DNA of 64,000 bases from JAWWPY01 sp033854735 (GTDB lineage Bacteria > Actinomycetota > Actinomycetes > Streptosporangiales > Streptosporangiaceae): contig JAWWPY010000257.1 of the NCBI GenBank assembly GCA_033854735.1, positions 1-64,000 of the forward strand. The letters run 5' to 3'. Of this stretch, positions 8,913 through 17,727 are shown one piece after another. Position numbers and translations under genes: made by a program. Positions within the stretch are counted from its first letter, which is position 1, and each line of letters begins with the position of its first letter. The notes beneath the pieces were generated by a model. It was given only the letters and a program-made list of their open reading frames with translations. It had not been told where the DNA came from and did not search any database.

Positions 8913-10709
8913 CTATCTGCGCGACCGCTCCAGCGCATCCCAGAACCCCCGGCGCAGGGCGTGCCGCACCTCGTCGTGCAGTAGGGAGTCGATCGGCAGC
9001 GCCGAATCCTGGAGCAGCCTTGCTTCCAGGTCCGACGGCATGCGCGGTTTGCGGGCAAGGACCGCCTCCAGCCATAGCGCCGGTGCCTCGCGGGCGACCG
9101 ACTGTCCGAACTCAAAGCCCTCCGAGTGCGCGGACTGAACCGCGTCCGCGAGCGAAACCGTCACGGGCTGCGGGACGGGGGCGAGCGGAGCGGCCGACTG
9201 CGGCCCGCTGTAGGAACCCTGCTGCGGCAGGTACGCGGACACCCCGTTCGCGGTTTCATGCTGAGCGGGCGGTGCACCAGGGAACTGCCCCGGGCCCGAC
9301 TGATCATGCGGCGAGCCGGGATACGGACCCGGCTGGTACGGGCGTGAAGCGCTATGGAGCCCCTGGCCTCCGGGAGCACCCGGCCCCCCCGGAGCGCCCT
9401 GTCCGGGCATGGTCGGCCGTGGCCCGCCTGCTCCCTGACCCATCGGCCCGTCCTGAGCCGGGCGGAACTGGGCCGCCGTCGGTGCCGGATACATCTGCTG
9501 GCTGGCCGGCGGGATGTTCTGCTCCTCGGCCCGGGACGCAAGCCCGTGCGAGCCGCGGGACATCCCGGACTGCGAGTGGACGCCCGGCTGGCCCGGCATG
9601 CCTGGCGGGGCCTGGATGCCTGGCTGGCCCGGCGCGGACGGCCCACGCTGGCCAGCAGCCCCCAGCTGGCCTGGCGCGCCGGCCGGTCCCGGCATCCCTT
9701 GCTGACTGTGCTGACCCTGCGAGACGGGCGGCCCTGGCACACCGGAAGGACTTTGCGCAGATGGCAGGCCGGACATGGTGGACTGCCCCTGCGCCACTGG
9801 CTGGCCCTGCGGGATTTGCAGACCCTGCTGGTTCTGCATGCCCTGGTTCTGCATGCCCTGCTGGTTCTGCATGCCCTGGTTCTGCAGACCCTGCTGGTTC
9901 TGCACGTTCTGCGGCTGCGGGGCAGGCCGGTCCATCGGACCCGACTCACGATGCGGCAGCGGCGTCTGATGAGAATTAGCCGGGGGCTGCACGGAACGCT
10001 GGTACTCCGCGACCACCGGCGCCGTGTAAATGGCGGGAGGTCCCTGATGGGAACCAGCGGGCAGCGCCTGCTGGTGGCCAAGGGAACCAGCCAGCGACCC
10101 GTGACCATTGGTCAGCGCGCGCCCGGCGAAGGCCGCGACCGGGTACTGCTCATCGTCCCGCATCGGCTCGGCACCAGCGATCAGTTCCACGAAGGGGCGC
10201 AGGTGGGCGTCGCCGATCTCGACAATGTCATCACATTCCTGGCGCAGCCCCCGGGAGATGGTCCAGTTGCCATCCACCGTGATGTGCACCATGGTCACCC
10301 TGACCCCGAGATCCTGGACGTCCGCGACGACCTGAGCGAGGTCCTCCTCAGCGCTGATCACCAGGGCATCGCTGACCGCACCGTTCCTGGCCAAGGTGGT
10401 CAGGTCGCGATGAATCTCGCTCTCCACCCCTTCGCGCCGCCCGGGCCTCATCCGGCCAAGTCGCAGTTTGAGGCCAGGCATGTCGGCCAGCGCGTCATGC
10501 TCCGCGCTGCGACGGCCCTCGACGGTCGCCTCGTACCAGTAGCACCGCAGCAACGGGAGGCCGGTGCGATCCCGGGCTATGCTCCCGAAGAATTGAAGAA
10601 GTCCTGCGTAATCCCAGGAGACGGACTCTCGGTGGCGGGTTCCGTGCACGGCCATCGCGCCGTCCGCCAGCACGTAGCCCGCGTCCACGAACAGCGCGCA
10701 ACGATCCAC
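8913..10709 (-). CDS. NYN-domain (PIN-like) putative ribonuclease with Gln/Pro-rich middle
   Basis: 598 residues. Residues 1-185 form a NYN/PIN-like domain: it opens MDRCALFVDAGYVLADGA, with the acidic residue expected at strand 1. It continues with SEIHRDLTTLARNG, LVISAEEDLAQVVADVQDLG and a final strand. These acidic positions match the metal-dependent nuclease site of the family. Residues about 200-510 are low complexity, with a repeated Gln/Asn/Gly block (QNQQG and QNQGM units) and Pro/Gly stretches, and are surely disordered. The C-terminal 80 residues (from VTVSLADAVQSAHSEGFEFG) are conserved-looking and helical. RNA processing or decay is a reasonable inference; the substrate is unknown. 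It is followed by the TPR gene. Confidence 0.8.
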   Translation of the reverse strand: MDRCALFVDAGYVLADGAMAVHGTRHRESVSWDYAGLLQFFGSIARDRTGLPLLRCYWYEATVEGRRSAEHDALADMPGLKLRLGRMRPGRREGVESEIHRDLTTLARNGAVSDALVISAEEDLAQVVADVQDLGVRVTMVHITVDGNWTISRGLRQECDDIVEIGDAHLRPFVELIAGAEPMRDDEQYPVAAFAGRALTNGHGSLAGSLGHQQALPAGSHQGPPAIYTAPVVAEYQRSVQPPANSHQTPLPHRESGPMDRPAPQPQNVQNQQGLQNQGMQNQQGMQNQGMQNQQGLQIPQGQPVAQGQSTMSGLPSAQSPSGVPGPPVSQGQHSQQGMPGPAGAPGQLGAAGQRGPSAPGQPGIQAPPGMPGQPGVHSQSGMSRGSHGLASRAEEQNIPPASQQMYPAPTAAQFRPAQDGPMGQGAGGPRPTMPGQGAPGGPGAPGGQGLHSASRPYQPGPYPGSPHDQSGPGQFPGAPPAQHETANGVSAYLPQQGSYSGPQSAAPLAPVPQPVTVSLADAVQSAHSEGFEFGQSVAREAPALWLEAVLARKPRMPSDLEARLLQDSALPIDSLLHDEVRHALRRGFWDALERSRR

Positions 10710-10865
10710 GCGACACCGTCCTTCCCTCGACGCGAGACGTTACCAGCGCTCAGTCGCCAACGTATCGGATCGCGCACAGATCACCGGTTTGTCCCGCAAC
10801 CTGGAAGTCCGCTCTCGGCAGAAGCGGCCCCACCGACTCCTCGTGGCCCGGCAGAATCTTCCGCC

Positions 10866-11888
10866 ATGCGACTTCTTGTTCTCGGGGGTACCCGGTTCCT
10901 CGGGCGTGCCATCGTGGACGAAGCGATCAGGCGTGGCTACGACGTCACGACCTTTTCGCGGGGGCTGAGCGGCGAGCCCCGGCCGGGTGCCGAGGCACTG
11001 CACGGAGACCGTACCAGCTTCGACGACCTGCTCAGGCTGGCAAATCGAGAATTTGATGCGGTTATCGACACCTCGGTAATCGCCCCGGCGCACGTCGGTG
11101 CCGCGGCTCAGCTGCTCGCCGACCATGTGGGTCACTACACCTACGTCTCCTCCATTTCGGTCTACCGGGACTATCCACGCGAACCGGTCACCGAGAGTTC
11201 ACCTGTCCTGGACTGCGCGGCCGATGCCACCGGCACCGTGGAAACCCTCGGGTATGGGGAACTCAAGGCAGGATCCGAACGGGCCGTCGCCGCGGCGCTG
11301 CCCGGCAGGCACCTCCTCGTCCGTCCCGGACTGATCGTCGGGCCGCACGAGAATATCGGGCGGCTGCCCTGGTGGCTGGCCAGGCTGGCCCGCGGCGGAA
11401 CCGTCATCGCCCCGGGAGAGCCCGGCCGGCCGGTGTGGCTGACCGACGCCCGGGACCTCGCGTCCTGGCTGGTCGACAACACCCGCCGGGGGATCCCGGG
11501 AACCGTCAACGTGCCGGGGTCCGAGGGGACGACGTTCGGCGAACTGCTCGCCGTCTGCGGCGACATGACGGAGGCAGACCGCACGGCCCCGGCCACGCTG
11601 CGGTGGGTGGCCGATGGGGCGCTGCTGGCCGCGGGCGTCGAGCCGTGGATGGAATTGCCCATGTGGGCGCCGGACATCCCTGAGCTGGCTGGGACCTGGC
11701 AGGTGTCCGGCGACCGGGCCGTGCGAACCGGGATGCGCTACCGCCCGCTCGCCGATACCGTCCACGACACCTGGCTGTGGTTGCGGCGGGACACCGCGGC
11801 CAGCGGCCGTGCGCTCGACGAGTTCGAGCGCCGCCCTGGCATCGGCCTTGACCCCGCCAAGGAGCAGACCATCCTCTCCGCCCAGTAA
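10866..11888 (+). CDS. NAD-dependent epimerase/dehydratase family protein
   Basis: 340 residues from ATG 10866, immediately giving a Rossmann start MRLLVLGGTRFLGRAIVDEA (GGTxFLG dinucleotide motif). It belongs to the atypical or extended SDR family. The middle carries VGHYTYVSSISVYRDY with the Ser/Tyr pair and GYGELKAGSE, where the Lys is three residues after Tyr in an altered YxxxK-like motif (YGELK). The substrate is unknown. It is divergent from the NYN gene and followed 37 bases later by pyrE. A nucleotide-sugar or isoflavone-reductase-like role is possible, but nothing in the context decides it. Confidence 0.85.
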   Translation: MRLLVLGGTRFLGRAIVDEAIRRGYDVTTFSRGLSGEPRPGAEALHGDRTSFDDLLRLANREFDAVIDTSVIAPAHVGAAAQLLADHVGHYTYVSSISVYRDYPREPVTESSPVLDCAADATGTVETLGYGELKAGSERAVAAALPGRHLLVRPGLIVGPHENIGRLPWWLARLARGGTVIAPGEPGRPVWLTDARDLASWLVDNTRRGIPGTVNVPGSEGTTFGELLAVCGDMTEADRTAPATLRWVADGALLAAGVEPWMELPMWAPDIPELAGTWQVSGDRAVRTGMRYRPLADTVHDTWLWLRRDTAASGRALDEFERRPGIGLDPAKEQTILSAQ

Positions 11889-11925
11889 CTCCGCCCGGTG
11901 ACAAGGGTCGGTAGGCTCGCCAACC

Positions 11926-12462
11926 GTGAGCGACCGCGATGATCTGCTCCGCCTGATCAAGGACGAGGCCGTGGTGCACGGCGACTTCGTCCTGTCCTCC
12001 GGACGGCGGGCGACCTGGTACATAGACCTGCGGCGGGTCCTGCTGAACGGCCGGGGCGCGGCGCTGGCGGGCCGGGTCATGCTGGACGCGACCGCCGATC
12101 TGGCCTACGACGCCGTCGGCGGCCTGACCCTGGGAGCCGATCCGGTCGCGACCGCGATGATGCACGCCGCCAATCAGGCAGGCCGGGCGTTGAATGCCTT
12201 TGTGGTACGCAAAGAAGAGAAAACCCACGGCCTGCAGCGCAGGATCGAGGGGCCAGACGTGGCGGGGCACCGGGTGCTCGCCGTAGAGGACACCTCCACC
12301 ACGGGCGGTTCCGTGCTCACGGCGGTGGATGCCCTGCGCGAGGCAGGCGCCGACGTCGTGGCGGTCGCGGTGATCGTGGAGCGCGGTGCCCGGGAACGGG
12401 TCGCCGAGCAGGGACTGCCTTACCGCGCCGTCTACGACATGGCCGATCTGGGCCTCAGCTAA
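11926..12462 (+). CDS. pyrE: Orotate phosphoribosyltransferase
   Basis: 178 residues from GTG 11926. It transfers phosphoribosyl from PRPP to orotate, giving OMP in de novo pyrimidine synthesis. The PRPP-binding motif is visible as VLAVEDTSTTGGSVLTAV. The catalytic loop lysines lie in VRKEEKTHG. The substrate segment GDFVLSSGRRATWYIDLR is standard. A GC-rich hairpin follows directly after the stop. It lies apart from other pyr genes, as in many actinobacteria. Confidence 0.96.
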   Translation: MSDRDDLLRLIKDEAVVHGDFVLSSGRRATWYIDLRRVLLNGRGAALAGRVMLDATADLAYDAVGGLTLGADPVATAMMHAANQAGRALNAFVVRKEEKTHGLQRRIEGPDVAGHRVLAVEDTSTTGGSVLTAVDALREAGADVVAVAVIVERGARERVAEQGLPYRAVYDMADLGLS

Positions 12463-12463
12463 G

Positions 12464-12485
12464 CCGCTGCGCCCGGGCGCGGCGG
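12464..12485 (+). terminator. Hairpin after pyrE
   Basis: An 11-bp stem (CCGCTGCGCCC with GGGCGCGGCGG, one T-G pair) starts 2 bases after the pyrE stop and is followed by GTTTCTC. It has no long T-tract, which is usual in high-GC actinomycetes. It lies between the convergent pyrE and DedA genes. Confidence 0.5.
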
Positions 12486-12522
12486 GTTTCTCGGCCTTCA
12501 ACCGGCGGGGCCGGAGCGGGCG

Positions 12523-13263
12523 TCAGGGAATCGGGCCGCGCGTCTTGCGGTGCCCCGCAGGCTTGGGGCCGACCCTCGCCGGCGCGGCGGCCTCACGCTC
12601 AGCCGTTCCGCCCGGCGCGGCGGGGCCGTCCAGCCTGCCCGTGGCGGCCAGCACCGCCGGGCCATCCAGCAGATGCCCCGTCTCCTTCCGCACCTCACGC
12701 AACCGGTGAACGACGAAGGCGACGATGGCCAGCGCGACCAGGGTCGCGATCACGTACCCGGCGAGCGCGATGCCGTGCGCGATGCTCTGCCAGGCGCTGC
12801 CAACCGCGTATCCCACCAGGGAGATCGCCGTCACCCAGACAGCCGTGCCGATCAGGCTGAGCACCCCGAACAGCAGAGCGGGCATCTCGATGAAGCCGGC
12901 GACGATCGAAACGAAGGTACGGACAACGGGCAGCGCGCGGCCGAGTGGGACGGCAAAGGCTCCGCGTCCGGCGAAGAAGCGCTCGGCACGGTCCAAGTCA
13001 GCGTGAGTGATGAGCAGGTACCGGCCGAACCTCTCGACCAGCGGGCGCTCCCCGATCCGCCCCACGGCATAGGACAGAAAGGAACCGAGGAGTTCGGCGA
13101 TCGTGCCAATGACGATTACACCGACGATATTGAGATGGCCCTGGTAGGCCAGTACGCCGGCGAAGCCGAAGGTGATCTCCGAGGGAATCGGGACGCAGGC
13201 CGCCTCGAGGAACCCGAACAGGAATACCGCGGCCAGGCCCCACTCGCTGATGAAGCTCTCCAT
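12523..13263 (-). CDS. DedA-family membrane protein
   Basis: 246 residues with about five hydrophobic segments. The N-terminal signature FGFLEAACVPIPSEI with acidic residues, the glycine-rich GSFLSYAVGRIGE, and GRALPVVRTFVSIVAGFIEM with its conserved arginines mark the DedA/SNARE-associated family. Members are flippases or proton-dependent transporters of undecaprenyl phosphate and related lipids, which links this gene to envelope maintenance. The C-terminal 50 residues are basic and Ala/Pro-rich. A DedA gene sits next to fba in mycobacteria too, as here, transcribed divergently from it. Confidence 0.92.
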   Translation of the reverse strand: MESFISEWGLAAVFLFGFLEAACVPIPSEITFGFAGVLAYQGHLNIVGVIVIGTIAELLGSFLSYAVGRIGERPLVERFGRYLLITHADLDRAERFFAGRGAFAVPLGRALPVVRTFVSIVAGFIEMPALLFGVLSLIGTAVWVTAISLVGYAVGSAWQSIAHGIALAGYVIATLVALAIVAFVVHRLREVRKETGHLLDGPAVLAATGRLDGPAAPGGTAEREAAAPARVGPKPAGHRKTRGPIP

Positions 13264-13471
13264 AGGTCACTGTTGTACAGCATGCGAAGGTGTGCCACGG
13301 GCCACATCTGCCGAGCCTGGGGCCGCTTGGCCGCCATCGTCGATGACCACCGGCGGATGACGGGCCCGGCCCGGCAGTGCGGGCCGGCCGCTCCTTGACC
13401 CTCCCGGTACCCGGGGCGCGCATACCTCCGGGATACTGGAGGCAAGCACGAGACACAGGGAGCCGAACGTC

Positions 13472-14494
13472 ATGCCTATCGCGACCCCAGAGGTCTATGC
13501 GCACATGCTCGACCGGGCCAAGGAGCACGGCTTCGCCTACCCGGCGATCAACGTGACGTCGAGCCAGACGCTGAACGCGGCACTGCGCGGGTTCGCCGAC
13601 GCGGAGAGCGACGGCATTGTCCAGATATCGACCGGAGGTGCCGACTACCTGTCGGGTTCCGCGGTCAAGGACATGGTCACCGGGTCGATCGCGCTGGCCC
13701 ACTTCGCCCGCGCGGTCGCGGTGAAATATCCGATCAATATCGCCCTGCACACCGACCATTGCCCCAAGGACAAGCTGGATGGCTTCATGCGGCCGCTGGT
13801 CAAGCTGTCCCAGGAGCGGGTGGCCCGCGGCGAGGAGCCGCTGTTCCAGTCGCACATGTGGGACGGCTCGGCGGTGCCCCTAGCCGAGAATCTCTCGATC
13901 GCGTCCGAACTGCTTGACGAGTGCGCCAAGGCACGCACGGTCATGGAAGTGGAGATCGGAGTGGTCGGCGGCGAGGAGGACGGCGTCGTGGGCGAGATCA
14001 ACGAAAAGCTCTACAGCACGCCGGATGACGCTCTCGCCGCCGCGGAGGCACTGGGCCTCGGTGACCGGGGCCGCTACATCCTGGCCGCGACCTTCGGGAA
14101 CGTGCATGGCGTCTACAAGCCCGGTCACGTGACCCTGCGTCCGTCCATCCTGAAGGACATCCAGGATGCCGTGGGCGCGAAATTCGGCCTGGACAAACCG
14201 TTTGACCTGGTGTTCCACGGCGGGTCGGGTTCCGCCCTGGAGGAGATCCGTGAGGCGATCTCCTACGGCGTCGTCAAGATGAACGTGGACACGGACACCC
14301 AGTACTCGTTCACCCGCCCGATCGCGGGTCACATGTTCACCCACTACGACGGGGTACTCAAGATCGACGGCGAGGTTGGCGACAAGAAGGCCTACGATCC
14401 ACGCGCCTACGGCAAGGCCGGCGAAGCAGGCATGGCGGCCCGGGTCGTGCATGCGTGCCAGGACCTGATGTCGGCCGGGAAGCGCATCGGCTGA
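13472..14494 (+). CDS. fbaA: Class II fructose-bisphosphate aldolase
   Basis: 340 residues, normal for class IIA. The zinc-binding segment HTDHC lies at residues 93-97. Further ligands and phosphate-binding residues are in TFGNVHGVYKPG and VFHGGSGSALEEI. It cleaves fructose 1,6-bisphosphate to DHAP and glyceraldehyde 3-phosphate in glycolysis and gluconeogenesis. The 208-base gap from the divergent DedA gene holds no other gene that I can see. Confidence 0.97.
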   Translation: MPIATPEVYAHMLDRAKEHGFAYPAINVTSSQTLNAALRGFADAESDGIVQISTGGADYLSGSAVKDMVTGSIALAHFARAVAVKYPINIALHTDHCPKDKLDGFMRPLVKLSQERVARGEEPLFQSHMWDGSAVPLAENLSIASELLDECAKARTVMEVEIGVVGGEEDGVVGEINEKLYSTPDDALAAAEALGLGDRGRYILAATFGNVHGVYKPGHVTLRPSILKDIQDAVGAKFGLDKPFDLVFHGGSGSALEEIREAISYGVVKMNVDTDTQYSFTRPIAGHMFTHYDGVLKIDGEVGDKKAYDPRAYGKAGEAGMAARVVHACQDLMSAGKRIG

Positions 14495-14580
14495 CCGCGG
14501 CGCTGCTGCGCTGGGCTGCGCGCTCCGCGAACGGCCCTCCACACCCAGACCCAGTAAACGGCTCTCGCACCAGACCCAGT

Positions 14581-14639
14581 AAGCAGTGCTGTTTCAAGCA
14601 GTGCTGTTTCAAGCAGTGCTCTTCAAGCAGTGCTGTTTC
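14581..14639. repeat. 15-bp tandem repeat downstream of fbaA
   Basis: AAGCAGTGCTGTTTC occurs at 14581-14595, 14596-14610 and 14625-14639, with a 14-bp variant AAGCAGTGCTCTTC at 14611-14624. It occupies the 185-base space between the convergent fbaA and AbiEi-like genes. Nothing else is recognised there. A role in transcription termination is conceivable but the units are not self-complementary. Confidence 0.9.
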
Positions 14640-14679
14640 GCGGAGACGCTAGGGAGCAGCGAAGTTCCGCGAGTCGGTT

Positions 14680-15618
14680 TCACGCTGCTCCGCCACGCTG
14701 GAATGCGGCCCTGACCGAGGCAACAACCTGGGCCGGTGTCCGTACAATCTGTGCCCAGCTGAAGTGCACCACCTCATAACCCGCGTCACGCAGCCTCGCA
14801 TCCCGCTCCAGTTGCGCGGAAGCGCGCCATGGATCCGCGTACTTGATGGCCCCGTCGGCCTCGCCGATCGTCCGGTACCGGCGCCACAGGAAGTCGGCCC
14901 GGCCGATGACCAGGTCATCGTCGCCCACCCAGACCTGCAGGTCAGGCGCGGGAAGGCCATGCTCCTGGAAGGCGACTCGGGCAATGGACTCGAGCACCGA
15001 CTCCGAGCGCGGATCGCTGAATGCCACGACTCGTCTGGCCCGCGTCACGCCAGGCCAGCGACGGCAGTGTGCGATGACCCCCGCGAGCTCGGCCTTGGAT
15101 GTCTTCCCCGCATGCAGCGCCGAGTCAGTGACCACGACACCTTCAGCGAACGACGAGGTACGCACGAGGTCGATGACAGTCCTGGCCGCGGAGGTGACTC
15201 GGACACCCTGCTGGATCGTGATGTGTCCAGCGGGAAGTTCCGCTGTGTGCACCAGGAGACCCTTCCGCCCGCTACGACTGCCCAGATCGTCCGGCGAGCG
15301 TGTCACGGTCACGATTCCGGCCGACCTTCGTCCCAAGTGCGGGAGGCCGTGGACGGCCGCCGCAGAATGGTGGCTTCCGACCGCTAGGGAACTCGTCATG
15401 GCCAGGGCAGCCGCTACGCACAGCAGTTCCTCGCCCCCCCTGTCTCCGGCCGCGGACGCGACGGTGTCCGCATGCGCGTACACGCCCCTGCGTACCGGCA
15501 GCAGGGAGCCCCGGCGGACAAGATGACGGATCTGCGCGGGCGATAAGCCGGCCGCGCGCAGTCGCGCCGTGGTCGTGATCCCGCCGGCTCGGGAACCCTG
15601 CCTGCTGCCGCCCGTCAT
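14680..15618 (-). CDS. AbiEi-type N-terminal domain fused to DUF559 (Vsr-like nuclease fold)
   Basis: 312 residues. Residues about 10-60 form the winged-helix of type IV antitoxin AbiEi proteins (ITTTARLRAAGLSPAQIRHL, then LLPVRRGVYAH). The middle region resembles the AbiEi C-terminal-like domain (LAVGSHHSAAAVHGLP, TSAARTVIDLVRTSSFAEG). Residues about 205-305 are a DUF559/PD-(D/E)xK-like segment with SVLESIARVAFQEHGLP, a candidate Asp in GRADFLW and an Asp in GEADGAIKY, so active-site acids appear intact. No AbiEii nucleotidyltransferase toxin is adjacent. It stands alone between fbaA (convergent) and the DUF3151 gene (divergent). Such orphan fusions are common in actinomycetes; function unknown. 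Confidence 0.82.
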   Translation of the reverse strand: MTGGSRQGSRAGGITTTARLRAAGLSPAQIRHLVRRGSLLPVRRGVYAHADTVASAAGDRGGEELLCVAAALAMTSSLAVGSHHSAAAVHGLPHLGRRSAGIVTVTRSPDDLGSRSGRKGLLVHTAELPAGHITIQQGVRVTSAARTVIDLVRTSSFAEGVVVTDSALHAGKTSKAELAGVIAHCRRWPGVTRARRVVAFSDPRSESVLESIARVAFQEHGLPAPDLQVWVGDDDLVIGRADFLWRRYRTIGEADGAIKYADPWRASAQLERDARLRDAGYEVVHFSWAQIVRTPAQVVASVRAAFQRGGAA

Positions 15619-15721
15619 GCCGCCAGGTTGATGCCTGGCACCGACATTCCACGCGTTACGACCATGATCACGGTCGGTTTGTCACGATATGTGGTCACCG
15701 AGCGCGTGGAAAGTCGGAGCT

Positions 15722-15765
15722 GGGGGACGTGGAAGGGCGGAGGCGGGGGACGTGGAAGGCGGAGG
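15722..15765. repeat. Imperfect 21-22 bp tandem repeat before the DUF3151 gene
   Basis: A GGGGGACGTGGAAGG-containing unit of about 21-22 bp is present twice in tandem, with one indel. It lies in the 188-base divergent gap between the AbiEi-like and DUF3151 genes. Confidence 0.6.
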
Positions 15766-15806
15766 CGGGGCGGCGGACGCGGGCAAGGGGCGGCAGGATG
15801 GGTGTT

Positions 15807-16223
15807 ATGGACCATCAGAACCTCATCGCCGGACCGCCGGCGACATACCTGCCCGAGGACACGGAAGCGACAGCCGAACTCGCGGCGGGAGACGATCCGT
15901 CCGCTGTCGCTGCCCGGTACCCGACGTTCCTGGCCGCCTGGGCCGCCCTCGCCGATCAGGCGATGGAGCGGGGCGACGCGGTCACCTCCTACGCGTTCGC
16001 GCGCACCGGCTACCACCGTGGCCTCGATCAGTTGCGCCGGGCGGGCTGGCGGGGCAATGGGCCGATCCCGTGGGAGCACGAGCCCAACCAGGGTTTTCTG
16101 CGGTCGCTGCACGCACTGGGCCGGGCCGCCGACGCGATCGGCGAAGACGACGAGGCCCTGCGGTGCCGCACCTTCCTGCGCGAGAGCAGTCCCGCGGCAA
16201 CAGCGCAGCTAGCCGGGCCCTGA
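15807..16223 (+). CDS. DUF3151 family protein
   Basis: 138 residues from ATG 15807; an in-frame ATG at 15798 is an equally possible start. The N-terminus (LIAGPPATYLPEDTEA) and the body (AARYPTFLAAWAALADQAM, then TSYAFARTGYHRGLDQLRR, GNGPIPWEHEPNQGFLRSLHAL) are characteristic of this actinobacteria-specific family. No function is established. It precedes purA, as in relatives. Its 3' end, including the stop codon, is duplicated as a 31-bp near-direct repeat. Confidence 0.9.
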   Translation: MDHQNLIAGPPATYLPEDTEATAELAAGDDPSAVAARYPTFLAAWAALADQAMERGDAVTSYAFARTGYHRGLDQLRRAGWRGNGPIPWEHEPNQGFLRSLHALGRAADAIGEDDEALRCRTFLRESSPAATAQLAGP

Positions 16224-16263
16224 CTGGCCGGCGGCAACGCCGCAGCTAGCCGGGTCCTGACTG
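16196..16263. repeat. 31-bp near-direct repeat spanning the DUF3151 stop codon
   Basis: 16196-16226 and 16233-16263 match except for three bases. The first copy covers the last codons and TGA stop (16221-16223) of the DUF3151 gene; the second lies in the non-coding gap before purA. See the finding on stop-codon-spanning repeats. Confidence 0.9.
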
Positions 16264-16335
16264 CGCCGAAGGTGAGGGCCGTCCGGTAGCCTCGGGACTC
16301 CGCGCGCGGGCAAGGCACTGGAAGGGGCTGGTCAG

Positions 16336-17619
16336 ATGCCGGCCATTGTGCTGGTGGGCGCACAGTGGGGCGACGAGGGCAAGGGCAAGGCGACTGACTT
16401 GCTCGGCGACCGCGTCGACTACGTGGTCCGGTACCAGGGCGGCAACAACGCCGGCCATACGGTCGTCATCGGCGACGACAGCTACGCGCTGCACCTGCTC
16501 CCGTCCGGCGTGCTCTCACCCGCCGTCACACCCGTGATCGGCAACGGCGTGGTGATCGATCCCGAGTTCCTGTTCTCCGAGATCGAGGGCCTGGAGCGGC
16601 GTGGCGTGTCCTGCGACCGGCTGCTCATCTCCGCGAACGCGCACCTGATCATGCCCCACCACCGTGCGCTCGACAAGGTCACGGAACGTTATCTGGGCAG
16701 CGCGCGGATCGGGACCACCGGGCGTGGCATCGGGCCCACCTACGCGGACAAGGTGGCCCGTACCGGCATCCGGGTCCAGGACCTGCTCGACCCGGGCATC
16801 CTGAACCAGAAGCTGGATCTGGTGCTTCGCGAGAAGAACCAGGTGCTCACCAAGGTCTACAACCGGCGGGGCATCGACTCCGGCGCCGTCGCCCAGGAGT
16901 ACCTGGGCTACGGCGAGCGGATCCGCCGCTACGTGGCCGACACCGGGCTGGTCCTCAACAACGCCCTCGACGAAGGCCGGACCGTCCTGCTCGAGGGCGG
17001 TCAGGCGACCTTGCTCGATGTGGACCACGGCACCTACCCGTTCGTGACCTCCTCCTCGCCTACCGCGGGGGGCGCCTGCGCGGGGTCGGGCATCGGGCCG
17101 ACCCGGATCACCAAGGTGATCGGAATCCTCAAGGCCTACACGACCCGGGTCGGCGCGGGGCCTTTCCCCACCGAACTCGTGGGCGAGCAAGGTGAATGGC
17201 TGCGCAAAACGGGCGGCGAGTACGGCGTGACCACCGGCCGGGAACGCCGCACCGGCTGGTTCGACGCGGTCATCGCCAGGTACGCGACCCGGGTCAACGG
17301 CATCACCGACTACTTCATCACCAAGCTTGACGTGCTGTCCGGGCTGGACAAGGTGCCCATCTGCGTGGCGTACGACGTGGACGGGACCAGGCTTTCCGAT
17401 ATCCCCATGACGCAGACCGAGTTCCACCACGCCACGCCGGTGTACGAGTACCTGGACGGCTGGTGGGAGGACCTGACGGAGGCACGGGAGCTCGCCGACC
17501 TGCCCCGGAATGCTCGGGCCTACATCGAGGCGCTCGAAGATATGATCGGTGCCCCGGTGTCCGCGGTCGGCACCGGCCCGCGCCGTGACCAGACCCTGCA
17601 GATCCGCCCGCTTATCTGA
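16336..17619 (+). CDS. purA: Adenylosuccinate synthetase
   Basis: 427 residues, typical length. The P-loop-like GTP site GAQWGDEGKGK is at residues 8-18, with the catalytic Asp in GDEGKGK. NNAGHTVV and the IMP-binding TTGRGIGPTYADKV follow. It ligates IMP and aspartate with GTP to form adenylosuccinate, the first AMP-specific step; PurB, encoded at 20.3-21.6 kb, then releases fumarate. The C-terminus ends in QIRPLI, and the DNA encoding these last codons and the stop is tandemly repeated downstream. Confidence 0.98.
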   Translation: MPAIVLVGAQWGDEGKGKATDLLGDRVDYVVRYQGGNNAGHTVVIGDDSYALHLLPSGVLSPAVTPVIGNGVVIDPEFLFSEIEGLERRGVSCDRLLISANAHLIMPHHRALDKVTERYLGSARIGTTGRGIGPTYADKVARTGIRVQDLLDPGILNQKLDLVLREKNQVLTKVYNRRGIDSGAVAQEYLGYGERIRRYVADTGLVLNNALDEGRTVLLEGGQATLLDVDHGTYPFVTSSSPTAGGACAGSGIGPTRITKVIGILKAYTTRVGAGPFPTELVGEQGEWLRKTGGEYGVTTGRERRTGWFDAVIARYATRVNGITDYFITKLDVLSGLDKVPICVAYDVDGTRLSDIPMTQTEFHHATPVYEYLDGWWEDLTEARELADLPRNARAYIEALEDMIGAPVSAVGTGPRRDQTLQIRPLI

Positions 17620-17664
17620 CCCCCGCTTATCTGACGCCCGCTTATCTGCCGCCCGCTCGTCCGA
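17605..17664. repeat. 15-bp tandem repeat starting inside purA and spanning its stop codon
   Basis: Four units of CGCCCGCTTATCTGA or close variants run at 17605-17619, 17620-17634, 17635-17649 and 17650-17664. The first unit is the last five codons of purA including TGA. The rest lie in the purA-purD gap. Confidence 0.95.
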
Positions 17665-17727
17665 CGCGCCGCTCAACTGAGCCTCTGGGGACCGCCTTCT
17701 GTGGGCTGACGCAGGTAGGCTCACGCC

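Noticed and set aside
9354..10865. Long upstream extension of the epimerase frame
   Set aside because: It runs antisense through the NYN gene and is low complexity; the epimerase fold begins exactly at ATG 10866.
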